Below, in pieces: positions 15,827 through 22,700 of a stretch of DNA of 27,271 nucleotides (positions are counted from its first letter, which is position 1; each line of letters opens with the position of its first letter). The stretch is taken from the NCBI GenBank assembly GCA_012521035.1, contig JAAYND010000073.1:1-27271 (forward strand), read 5' to 3'. The stretch is from Methanomicrobiales archaeon. GTDB taxonomy: Archaea > Halobacteriota > Methanomicrobia > Methanomicrobiales > Methanoculleaceae. The translations under genes were made by a program, and so were the position numbers. The notes below the pieces were generated by a model. It saw only the letters and a list, made by a program, of their open reading frames with translations, was not told where the DNA came from and searched no databases.

Positions 15827-17542
15827 ACATCTCAAAAACTCATAACGAGGCCGGCGGATCCACCCCCAGGTCATGGTAGAGTTCCGCCTGCGCGTCCTGG
15901 ATCTCCCCTATTCGAAGTGCTTTTCCCGGCTGCTCAAGACACTCGATGAGATCAAGGCTGTCCAGTAAGCCCGGCAGCGTATAGTCCTTGAACAACCCCT
16001 TCACCTGCATCTGCTTTTTGATATACGAGAGGTAGATCAGCGCCACAAACTGGACAAAGAGTTTCCCGTCAAGGTTCTGCTCAGAAGAGACCAGGGTCCG
16101 CCGCATGTTCAGGCGCTCCTTGAGGTTGTTAAAGGCCTTCTCGGCGATATCTCTGTTCCGGTAGAGTTCAAGAGCGGTCACCGCATCCATCGGTTCATTG
16201 GTGATCAGGGCAGAGAATCCATAATAACGCTTTGCTTCTCGAATTGCCTCTTCTTTGACGCTTACTCGTGTTCCGTGCCCGGGTGTTGCCCTGATGGTGA
16301 AGTACTTCTGGTAGAGTTCTTCATGCCCCAAAACACGCTCGCCGGCCTCAAACTCCCGCTTCAGTGCGAAGAGCCAGCGGTCAAAGGCTTTCTCATCATC
16401 GGCCGCCCTGTCGATATTATAATAATAGTGAATATAAATGCGACGCCGTTCCTTGAGCGTGTCCCCCTTATGGGGGCGTTTCTGCGTATATTCCCGGGTA
16501 GTCCGGAGGGTTTTGCAATAGAGCTCGTAATCTTCGCTGTAGTTCTCGAAATTGCGAACCGTATCGTATATTCTGTCCAGTTCGGTTCGAACGAACGCGG
16601 AGGAGATCCTGGCCGACACCAGGAACTTCATGCGATCCTGGAGCAGGCGGTTGATGTTGTCTTCACTGTAGCATCCTGAGTCCATGACCAGCTTTATCTT
16701 TGCGTGCTCAGGGAGCTTCAGATCGGAGAGCGAGTGGCGGATAGTCCTTGAATCAACGATATTTCCTGCAATTTTTTGGTAGTAGAACGGGAGGCTGGAC
16801 TCTTCCCCGAAGACCAGTGCCAGTTTCAGCTGAGGGAGGTGATCGTGCTCTTTGTTGCGACCATGCTGCACCTGGTGGAGGGTTTCAGAGTAACTGGACA
16901 GGATTGTCGTGCCATACACCCAGAACCCCTCTTCAAGCCTCCTCTCCCCCTGCAGGGCGAAAAATCGGTGTCTATCCTTTTCGGTGATACCGGCGAACAC
17001 CTCACTGCTATGCTGTGGGGGAATGGGTTTGCCATAAGGATGTTTGTGGAGAGAGGCCCATTTCTCAAAGCGATCGAGGAGGGAGCTATCTTCAAGGATG
17101 AGATAGTAGACGATGGACAGAATCTGCCTGTAGGTCTCAGGAAAGCACTCTTGCAGGTCGTGGGTGATCCCCAGTTTCTCGCCGATGGAATCGAGCAGGT
17201 ACGTCGCACCACAAAAAGACCGATGTGCCTGCGGGGGTGCCGGGAGGTCATGGATCTCAGGCACCACGCCCTCTCGCTTCTTCCGATTTCTTCCGTCGGT
17301 GGGGACAATCTTCCCCGTTACACTATCCACCCGCCCGATCAAGGTACGTTTGGCCCGGGATTGTTTCTTCTCTTTGTCCCAGTACGAGACCGATCGGTAG
17401 GCGTAGGTGATCCCGGATCGCTTGTCCGTCTGGTAAACGATTGCCGCCACGGAGATTCCATCCCGATCATGTATTGACACATCGCGATGGGTAAACCTGC
17501 CGCTTTGATTCTGGATTCTGATTGAAATTTAGAAGGAGATGT
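15827..17542 (-). mobile_element. IS1634-like insertion sequence (IS4 superfamily)
   Basis: The element contains one large transposase gene on the minus strand. Boundaries are set from the short inverted repeat ACATCTC (15827-15833) and GAGATGT (17536-17542), 13 bases beyond the transposase stop and about 55 bases before its start. This makes it 1716 bases, a normal size for the family. The repeat is only seven bases by eye and I could not confirm a target duplication, so the ends may be off by several bases. Its right end touches a decayed HicB-like gene. Confidence 0.6.
15840..17480 (-). CDS. IS1634-family transposase with altered first catalytic residue
   Basis: The 546-residue DDE transposase starts at GTG 17480. 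The N-terminal segment RSGITYAYRSVSYWDKEKKQ and RAKRTLIGRVDSVTGKIVP is typical of the archaeal branch. The catalytic core includes SSYSETLHQVQHGRNKEHDH, LALVFGEESSLPFYYQKIAG, LVMDSGCYSEDNI with the second Asp, and RDIAEKAFNNLKERL with the Glu. The first Asp should lie in the usual YDTTSISSYS, but here the segment reads YGTTILSSYS, with GGC (Gly) in place of the Asp codon. From the family, this would abolish strand transfer, so the copy is probably immobile unless helped in trans. The reading frame is otherwise open from end to end, so any loss of function is recent. Confidence 0.85.
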   Translation of the reverse strand: MSIHDRDGISVAAIVYQTDKRSGITYAYRSVSYWDKEKKQSRAKRTLIGRVDSVTGKIVPTDGRNRKKREGVVPEIHDLPAPPQAHRSFCGATYLLDSIGEKLGITHDLQECFPETYRQILSIVYYLILEDSSLLDRFEKWASLHKHPYGKPIPPQHSSEVFAGITEKDRHRFFALQGERRLEEGFWVYGTTILSSYSETLHQVQHGRNKEHDHLPQLKLALVFGEESSLPFYYQKIAGNIVDSRTIRHSLSDLKLPEHAKIKLVMDSGCYSEDNINRLLQDRMKFLVSARISSAFVRTELDRIYDTVRNFENYSEDYELYCKTLRTTREYTQKRPHKGDTLKERRRIYIHYYYNIDRAADDEKAFDRWLFALKREFEAGERVLGHEELYQKYFTIRATPGHGTRVSVKEEAIREAKRYYGFSALITNEPMDAVTALELYRNRDIAEKAFNNLKERLNMRRTLVSSEQNLDGKLFVQFVALIYLSYIKKQMQVKGLFKDYTLPGLLDSLDLIECLEQPGKALRIGEIQDAQAELYHDLGVDPPASL

Positions 17543-17812
17543 TATTGTGGACTGATCCGGATCATCAGGTGTTGCCGGGAATCCAGGATTATGCTCCAGT
17601 ACTCCCTCCTCGGCAAGGATCCCTTCGCCCCTTTCCCGGGGATGTCCGATACAGATCTCGATGGCCTCCTGTGCCATCGCTATCGCCTCATCGATGGTCT
17701 CGCCGTAGGTGGCGCAACCAGGAAGCCCCTCCCTCCGGCTCTTTCCGAAGGCGGATGCGATAATCCAGAGTCCCTGTCATGCTACATACTCACGGAGCAC
17801 GCGGATGAAGTC
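17543..17812 (-). pseudogene. remnant of a HicB-like antitoxin gene abutting the IS
   Basis: In one minus-strand frame the DNA next to the IS reads DFIRVLREYVA, a TGA stop (17779-17777), then QGLWIIASAFGKSREG followed by LPGCATYGETIDEAIAMAQ and EAIEICIG. The core LPGCxxxGxTxxEAxxxxxEAIE is the hallmark of HicB/HicB-like antitoxins. The in-frame stop, a further stop upstream and the absence of any start codon show it is not intact. After HPRERGEGILAEEG the frame runs straight into the insertion sequence, which probably interrupted or truncated the 3' end. I could not recognise a HicA toxin partner nearby. The family call rests on the motif only. Confidence 0.55.
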
Positions 17813-17904
17813 AGATCTCCGGGACAGTCAAACCGCCCGGCGGCGGTTGCCACTCTGGAGATCGACTTCGCTTGCGCCCCTGCTCGCCGGGGTGCCGGCA
17901 GCCG

Positions 17905-19287
17905 TCACCGTTCTGTCTCGTTGATAGGTTCGTCAGGGGTGGGCGGCACGTCCTGTTCCGATGACAGGTTCTCGTCAACCGCCTTGGTCGCATCCGGCTC
18001 AATCATCGGACTCGTGCTGGATCCGAATTGCGGTTCCGGTTCTTCTTCAACCAGGCTATCCTCTACCTCTGTCGGCCCGGGTATCGGCTCTTCGGGTGTA
18101 AATTCAGGTATCCTTTCAGGCAATGTCTCTGGTGCTGCCGGCGTTGTCTCTTGTGGCGCCTCCAGTGTTGTGGGCGGTGTATCTGGTGGTACCTCTGATG
18201 ATGTCTCCCGATACATTTTCGGCGATTCCCCTGGTGGCTCCGGGAGAGCATCGATATCTATCAGGTGAGGGGAGAAATCTGGCAGAAATCTCAACCTGAC
18301 TTTTGGCATCTCGAGATACAGGGGTCGGGGTGGGTCGGATTGAATTCGCGACGGGTAATATTCGGGAGGAAGTTGATATTCCCGGTATGGCTGGTTCTCC
18401 TCGCCGACGGGAGCGTTCACGAGATCCACCATAGCAACCATGTAGCAGCCAAATCCCATAGTCTGATCTTCATACCAGGGTTCGGAGTAGAAAACGATCG
18501 CTGCTGTGTTAACCTCAAAGGAACTTCCGATTTCAGGAATACTAATCCCATATTTACCACTCCGCCGCATATAGTAGTAGTCCCCGTGAATACGACTCGC
18601 CCGTATTTTAGCGAACGAATGGAGCGCATCGATGAGATATTTTGACTCCAGAACATTTTTCGGCACCCGCGCTTCGATAATAATGTCCATCTCCCCGGTA
18701 TCGATATCGTATAAGTAGTAGTGAATCGCATCCCATTTCTCATCGTACCAGTGGGCCAACCCAACCTCCTTCTCTTCAAAAACAATCGACCGTGGGTACT
18801 TTTTCCCGGCAGATGTCGGGGTGGATGTAGGTTTTACTGTAGGTTTCTTCTTCATGGTAACCGTAGGTAGAGGTTTTACCGGGGTTTGTGAAGGTGCTGG
18901 TTCCTGGCCGGCGGTGATAGTCGTTGGTGTGGGTGTCCCGGTATCCAGTTGTGCCTCTGTCTCCGTTGGTGTGGGTGTCTCGGTATCCCGTTGTGCCTCT
19001 GTCTCCGTTGGTGCGGGCGTCCTGGTATCCGATTGTGCCTCTGTCTCCGTTGGTGCGGGTGTCCCGGTATCCAGTTGTGTCTCTGTGGTCGTCGGTGTCC
19101 CGGTCACGGCATTCTCCGGAGTGATCTCCAGTCCTGGCGCTGATATTATCGTTTTGCCGGCGTTCATTCCGGTCTCATTTCCCGCAGATACTCCAGGCGG
19201 ATCCAGAATCACGCCCCATACTATTATCGCTCCACAGCAGATCATAATCCCGAGGAGAGCAAGCAAATACACCCTCTCTTCTTTCAT
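17905..19287 (-). CDS. membrane-anchored Thr/Pro-rich protein with tandem repeats
   Basis: No family recognised. I start at ATG 19287, because the perfect ribosome-binding site GGAGGTGA (19293-19300) precedes it by five bases; an upstream GTG overlaps that site. The 460-residue product has a single N-terminal membrane segment (VYLLALLGIMICCGAIIVWG) and then an extracytoplasmic Thr/Pro/Glu-rich linker. The linker contains four 14-residue repeats of the pattern ETEAQxDTxTPxPT, encoded by a 42-base tandem repeat. A folded domain of about 180 residues follows, with many Tyr and Trp (YDEKWDAIHYYLYDIDTG, FYSEPWYEDQTMGFGCYMV). The C-terminal 120 residues are again Pro/Glu/Thr-rich. The layout suggests a surface protein with glycosylatable stalks on both sides of a small domain. 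Confidence 0.7.
   Translation of the reverse strand: MKEERVYLLALLGIMICCGAIIVWGVILDPPGVSAGNETGMNAGKTIISAPGLEITPENAVTGTPTTTETQLDTGTPAPTETEAQSDTRTPAPTETEAQRDTETPTPTETEAQLDTGTPTPTTITAGQEPAPSQTPVKPLPTVTMKKKPTVKPTSTPTSAGKKYPRSIVFEEKEVGLAHWYDEKWDAIHYYLYDIDTGEMDIIIEARVPKNVLESKYLIDALHSFAKIRASRIHGDYYYMRRSGKYGISIPEIGSSFEVNTAAIVFYSEPWYEDQTMGFGCYMVAMVDLVNAPVGEENQPYREYQLPPEYYPSRIQSDPPRPLYLEMPKVRLRFLPDFSPHLIDIDALPEPPGESPKMYRETSSEVPPDTPPTTLEAPQETTPAAPETLPERIPEFTPEEPIPGPTEVEDSLVEEEPEPQFGSSTSPMIEPDATKAVDENLSSEQDVPPTPDEPINETER
18926..19093 (-). repeat. four tandem 42-base repeats inside the surface protein gene
   Basis: Units run 18926-18967, 18968-19009, 19010-19051 and 19052-19093 and encode 14 residues each without breaking frame. 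The first three copies differ at a few positions; the fourth diverges at one end. Such arrays change copy number by slippage or recombination, altering stalk length. Confidence 0.85.
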
Positions 19288-19332
19288 CCTCTTCACCTCC
19301 ACACAAATCAGGAAACTCCTATCCCCGCCCGG

Positions 19333-19344
19333 TATAACATATTA
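19333..19344 (-). promoter_or_regulatory. possible TATA box of the surface protein gene
   Basis: TAATATGTTATA on the minus strand lies about 50 bases before the ATG at 19287, giving a leader of roughly 25 bases that contains the strong ribosome-binding site. Confidence 0.45.
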
Positions 19345-20009
19345 CACCCATTGTTCAGGTTTCTCTCACCAGCTTTACATGCACCCTATCCCCGATCATC
19401 CGGGATATCTGTGAAACGCTGCGGCACCTTGTAGACCGGATGCGCCGGGATGCCATAACCTCCCCGATACACGATCCCCCCACGATCCCGGGTTTGTAGC
19501 GAACTGGACCTCTGCGCAGGTCGGGGGGAGCTGATCCTCATAGGAGGGATGGGCGTTCTCTCCACCAGCGTTCCTTTTGTCGAATAGCAGTGAATTACTG
19601 ATAGATCTGTATGGGGGTATGGATGCCCCTCTTCCTCAATCTCCATTATTATATCTTCTGGTAGAGCCATGCGTCCACGCCTCTCCGGAGAACCTGCTCA
19701 TAGCACCGGTGTCTGCCCGGTGCAGTGTATGGGAATTCAACAGAGGGCTATACTGTTGTTCTGAACTGAATGAACTCCTCCCGGGCCCCCGGTCATGGAG
19801 TGGTTGCTCAGGGGCATGACCCCGAACGCCCGGGTGGCAACGAGCCGGTGTAGTCCCTGCGCCTCTGGAAATGGCGAAGAAGACACAGAACTGGCCGGGT
19901 CGCTCCTGGTACTGTTATGAGCGCGGATGCCCTCGATATGATCTACTGCCGCCTGGAATCCCCACCCCGCCGGCAAGAATAACTCTCCAGACAACGAGAA
20001 CACAATTCA
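19345..20009. other. long gap without a convincing gene
   Basis: About 660 bases between the leftward surface protein gene and the rightward small-protein gene. Minus-strand frames at 19386-19670 and 19737-20003 are open for 88-94 codons but their translations have no motif, no ribosome-binding site and low-complexity ends. Around 19656-19670 there is an AT-rich stretch that could hold a promoter. I cannot support a gene or RNA here. Confidence 0.45.
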
Positions 20010-20300
20010 ATGGATCGTACAACCTCCGGACCGGATCGATGCTCTATAGAATCTCCTGCACCGAGGGCGGACCGGCTCCCCCTCCTGAACGAGATCACTT
20101 CATTCGTCCAGAAGTATGGCGACATCCTCGCCCGGTATCACAGATACAGTATGGACGACCTCGACCACATCGAAGAGGAGTGCATGAGGCTTCATGGCGA
20201 AGCGTGCGGCAGGGGCGCCTGCGGGAGCGCCGGCGAACTCCTGGAACTTGAGTACCTCATCGGCCGGGCAAAAGAGATGAAAGCGAAGCGAGAGGGGTGA
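20010..20300 (+). CDS. small helical protein A, paralogue of the gene at 22225
   Basis: A 96-residue protein of no family I recognise. After a variable first 25 residues it is predicted to be mainly helical and charged, with EITSFVQKYGDILARYHRYS, MDDLDHIEEECMRLHGEA and LEYLIGRAKEMKAKREG. About 40 of the last 72 positions are identical with the protein at 22225-22515, and both begin MDxxTSGxxR. That conservation shows the frame is real. There is no ribosome-binding site; a weak TATA-like AGAATAAC about 30 bases upstream suggests a leaderless transcript. No signal peptide or membrane segment is visible, so it is probably cytoplasmic. It is followed by the 5'-nucleotidase gene 97 bases downstream. 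Confidence 0.72.
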   Translation: MDRTTSGPDRCSIESPAPRADRLPLLNEITSFVQKYGDILARYHRYSMDDLDHIEEECMRLHGEACGRGACGSAGELLELEYLIGRAKEMKAKREG

Positions 20301-20377
20301 TCCGGCCGCCCTCCCGGGATCCTTTTCGGCTACAATCCGCTCCCGACCGCGCATACATTCCAGCTGGCTTTATCCCG

Positions 20378-20395
20378 GGAGAGCCAGAACTCTCC
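20378..20395 (+). repeat. hairpin immediately before the nucleotidase start
   Basis: GGAGAG (20378-20383) pairs perfectly with CTCTCC (20390-20395) across a 6-base loop, two bases before the ATG at 20398. GGGAGAG is also the only Shine-Dalgarno-like sequence nearby, so the hairpin could hide it and modulate translation. This is inference from position. Confidence 0.35.
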
Positions 20396-20397
20396 TG

Positions 20398-22056
20398 ATG
20401 AGATCCGGTTCGCCCATCAGCGCCAGACCACCGTGGCAGAAGGTGATCACCGGCCTATTTGTGCTCACAATTATCATTATAACCCCGATAGGGCTCTCCT
20501 GTCCTCAGCACCCTGCGCCTGTGCACGTCAGGATCCTCGCGGTCAATGATTTCCACGGGCAGCTACCCGGCACAAAGAGCCTGAACGGTGAGGCGGCCGG
20601 CGGGGCGCCGGTGCTTGCCTCATACCTCTCCTCCGCGGCCGGCCAGGCGACCACGTTCATAGCACTTCCGGGTGACATCGTCGGCGCATCACCGCCGGAG
20701 TCCGGCCTCCTGTTGGATGAACCCACCCTGCTCTTCTGGAGCAGTCTCGCAGACGACTGCCCCACGATCGCAACCTTCGGCAACCACGAGTTTGACCGCG
20801 GCATCGACGAACTGCTCCGGACGATCGACGGCGGAAACGGCACAACGACCATCACCCATCTGGTAGACCCCTACCCGGGCACGAAGATGGAGTATATATC
20901 CGCAAACGTCGTCTGGGAGGTAAACAACACCCCCATCACCGCCCCTTACACCATCCGGGATGCCGATGGTGTGCAGATCGCATTCATCGGCGCAGTCACG
21001 ACCGAGACTCCCTCCATCCAGAGGCCGGCAAACGTCGAAGGCATCATCTTCAGAGACGAGGTAGAGTCCATCAACCGGTATATCCCCGAGATCCAGGAGA
21101 GAGGGGTACACGCGATCGTCATCCTCTTGCATGAAGGGGGCTCACAGGAGGCCTACGAAGGTCTGACCCGGAGTGGTTGCAACGTGACGGGCAGGGTCAC
21201 CGGGATCGTCGCCGGCCTCGATCCGGACGTGGATGTCGTTCTATCGGCCCACACCCACGAGTTCACCAACGCCTACCTGGAGAACGCCGGCGGGAATCCG
21301 GTACTGGTGACCCAGGCATACAACTGCGGCAGGGCGTATGCCGATATCGATCTCATAATCGATCCCCTCACCGGTGATATCACCCATAAAGTGGCTGAGA
21401 TCGTCCCGGCGTATGCATCCGGCACCGGTCCCGACCCCGAGGCCACCGCACTCCTTGAGGCGGCCAGGGAGATGGTCAGGCCGATTACGGATCGGATCAT
21501 CACAAGTACACCATCGGATATCACGGATCTGGCAAACGATGCCGGCGAGTCTCTCCTTGGAAACCTCGTTGTCGATGGCCAGCGGGCGGCGATGCAGGCC
21601 GATGTTGCCTTCATCACAACCGGCTCGCTCCGGGCGGATATACCGGCGGGTGACGTCACATGGGGTGACCTCTACGCGGTGCAGCCGTTCTCATCGAACG
21701 TTCTCTCGATGACCCTCACGGGAGAGCAGATCCGGGATGTGCTGGAACAGCAGTGGCAGGCACCATTGCCACCCCACAACCTTGCCGTCTCAGGGTTATC
21801 CTACACGTTCGACGATACGCGGCCTGCAGGTGACAGGGTTACGGAGATCCGGGTGACCGGCACCCCGATAGAGCCGGAAGCAGACTACACGGTAGCGATG
21901 GTCGATTTCCTCGCAACCGGCGGTGACGGGTATACCGTGTTTATGGAAGGAAGGGATCTGGTCTACGGCCCGCTCGATGTCGATGCGCTGGTCACACATA
22001 TGACCTCGCTCACCTGGCCGGCCGGGACAGGGACGCGGATCACGAGAGCCGCGTGA
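20398..22056 (+). CDS. secreted 5'-nucleotidase / metallophosphatase (UshA/NT5E-like)
   Basis: A 552-residue two-domain nucleotidase, expected to dephosphorylate nucleotides outside the membrane for salvage of nucleosides and phosphate. A hydrophobic segment at residues 15-34 serves as a signal peptide or anchor. The N-terminal calcineurin-like domain has all dimetal motifs: VNDFHGQL (D51, H53), LPGDIVGAS (D93), FGNHEFD (N129, H130), ILLHEGG and LSAHTHE. The C-terminal substrate domain begins near residue 360 and has DAGESLLGNLVVDG, FITTGSLRADIPAGDVTWGD, LYAVQPFSSNV and the nucleotide-stacking region FLATGGDGYTVF. A hairpin (20378-20395) lies just before the ATG. The flanking genes are paralogous small proteins. 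Enzyme class is secure; the exact substrate is not. Confidence 0.9.
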   Translation: MRSGSPISARPPWQKVITGLFVLTIIIITPIGLSCPQHPAPVHVRILAVNDFHGQLPGTKSLNGEAAGGAPVLASYLSSAAGQATTFIALPGDIVGASPPESGLLLDEPTLLFWSSLADDCPTIATFGNHEFDRGIDELLRTIDGGNGTTTITHLVDPYPGTKMEYISANVVWEVNNTPITAPYTIRDADGVQIAFIGAVTTETPSIQRPANVEGIIFRDEVESINRYIPEIQERGVHAIVILLHEGGSQEAYEGLTRSGCNVTGRVTGIVAGLDPDVDVVLSAHTHEFTNAYLENAGGNPVLVTQAYNCGRAYADIDLIIDPLTGDITHKVAEIVPAYASGTGPDPEATALLEAAREMVRPITDRIITSTPSDITDLANDAGESLLGNLVVDGQRAAMQADVAFITTGSLRADIPAGDVTWGDLYAVQPFSSNVLSMTLTGEQIRDVLEQQWQAPLPPHNLAVSGLSYTFDDTRPAGDRVTEIRVTGTPIEPEADYTVAMVDFLATGGDGYTVFMEGRDLVYGPLDVDALVTHMTSLTWPAGTGTRITRAA

Positions 22057-22106
22057 TCGGGTGCGGCACCGGCGGTCCTGATCAAAGTGCCCCGGAGAGC
22101 GCGTAC

Positions 22107-22112
22107 TTTTTT
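22107..22112 (+). terminator. T-tract terminator after the nucleotidase gene
   Basis: A run of six T lies 50 bases after the nucleotidase stop, with CCCGGAGAGCGCG upstream. It fits an archaeal oligo-T terminator and separates this gene from the following small-protein gene. Confidence 0.4.
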
Positions 22113-22224
22113 CGCACTCAACCCTGCTCTGGATAACGCGCAAAGGACCATTCAGGGTCTCCTTTCCAATTTGGGCGAATCATCTGCGAAAGAGATAATA
22201 TTTTTGGCGGTAAAGATGTATCCG

Positions 22225-22515
22225 ATGGATGATGCCACGTCCGGGGCAGAGAGAGGCCCCATTGCCGCAAGTAAGCGCCAGAGAGATATCATAGAGGAGA
22301 TCGCCGCGTTCTCGGCCGAGTATGGGGGTATACTTGCCCGGTACCACAAATACACGATGGACGAACTCATCCGCATCGAGGATGAGTGCCGGCGCCTGCA
22401 GGACGAAGCGCGCAGCCGTGAGGCCTGGGGGATTGCTGATGAGCTCGCGACGCTTGAGTACCTCATCGATAGGGCGAAAGCGATGAAGAAGAAGAGGATG
22501 GAAGAACTGGAGTGA
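22225..22515 (+). CDS. small helical protein B, paralogue of the gene at 20010
   Basis: A 96-residue helical, charged protein with no recognised domain. The core is EIAAFSAEYGGILARYHKYT, MDELIRIEDECRRLQDEA and LEYLIDRAKAMKKKRMEELE, closely matching protein A. The start at 22225 is chosen because MDDATSGAER aligns with the MDRTTSGPDR start of protein A, and TATA-like GATAATAT about 27 bases upstream would give a leaderless message. An ATG three codons upstream (22216) has GGCGGT at a good distance and is a fair alternative. Protein A and B are probably the products of a local duplication that left the nucleotidase between them. The conserved G-ILARYH-Y and EC-RL pattern may form a two- or three-helix bundle. 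Confidence 0.75.
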   Translation: MDDATSGAERGPIAASKRQRDIIEEIAAFSAEYGGILARYHKYTMDELIRIEDECRRLQDEARSREAWGIADELATLEYLIDRAKAMKKKRMEELE

Positions 22516-22534
22516 TCGGAACCCTTCGTTGTGC

Positions 22535-22540
22535 AAAAAA
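22535..22540 (-). terminator. T-tract terminator of the tRNA gene
   Basis: On the minus strand six T residues begin six bases after the tRNA 3' end. Confidence 0.5.
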
Positions 22541-22545
22541 CCTGA

Positions 22546-22618
22546 TACCCCCGGGCGGATTCGAACCGCCGTCGCCGGATCCAAAGTCCTGCATGGTTGA
22601 CCTCTACACTACGGGGGT
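22546..22618 (-). tRNA. tRNA-Gln, anticodon TTG
   Basis: The 73-base gene on the minus strand folds as a cloverleaf. The acceptor stem is ACCCCCG (22618-22612) with CGGGGGT and discriminator A. T8-A9 are in place. The anticodon arm is CAGGA-CTTTGGA-TCCGG, giving anticodon TTG (codon CAA, Gln), with one A-G mismatch in the stem. The T arm is GGCGG-TTCGAAT-CCGCC. The 3' CCA is not encoded. Archaea charge this tRNA through Glu-tRNA(Gln) and GatDE, not GatCAB. A TATA-like element and an oligo-T terminator flank it. Confidence 0.9.
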
Positions 22619-22628
22619 AAGAAACGAA

Positions 22629-22649
22629 CCCGGGATCTCCTGTCCCGGG
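22629..22649 (-). repeat. perfect inverted repeat upstream of tRNA-Gln
   Basis: CCCGGGA and TCCCGGG arms (22629-22635, 22643-22649) flank a 7-base loop, 11 bases before the mature tRNA 5' end. The predicted transcription start (about 22637) falls inside it, so it is either a leader structure or an operator. Confidence 0.4.
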
Positions 22650-22659
22650 CATCCACCTA

Positions 22660-22667
22660 TTATTTAG
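22660..22667 (-). promoter_or_regulatory. TATA box of tRNA-Gln
   Basis: CTAAATAA on the minus strand lies about 45 bases upstream of the mature 5' end, giving a leader of about 20 bases that RNase P would remove. Confidence 0.5.
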
Positions 22668-22700
22668 TTACACGGGATTATATCGGTTTTGCAGCGCCGA

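Noticed and set aside
17522..18268. 248-codon plus-strand frame rich in Ser/Gly
   Set aside because: Shadow of the Thr/Pro/Glu-rich C-terminus of the surface protein and of the HicB remnant; low complexity and no start signal.
18926..19093. possible CRISPR-like array
   Set aside because: Units are contiguous, without spacers, and encode in-frame ETEAQxDT repeats in a surface protein.
19386..19670. 94-codon minus-strand frame beginning MALPEDIIMEIEEEGH
   Set aside because: No ribosome-binding site, no motif and a low-complexity second half. I could not separate it from chance.
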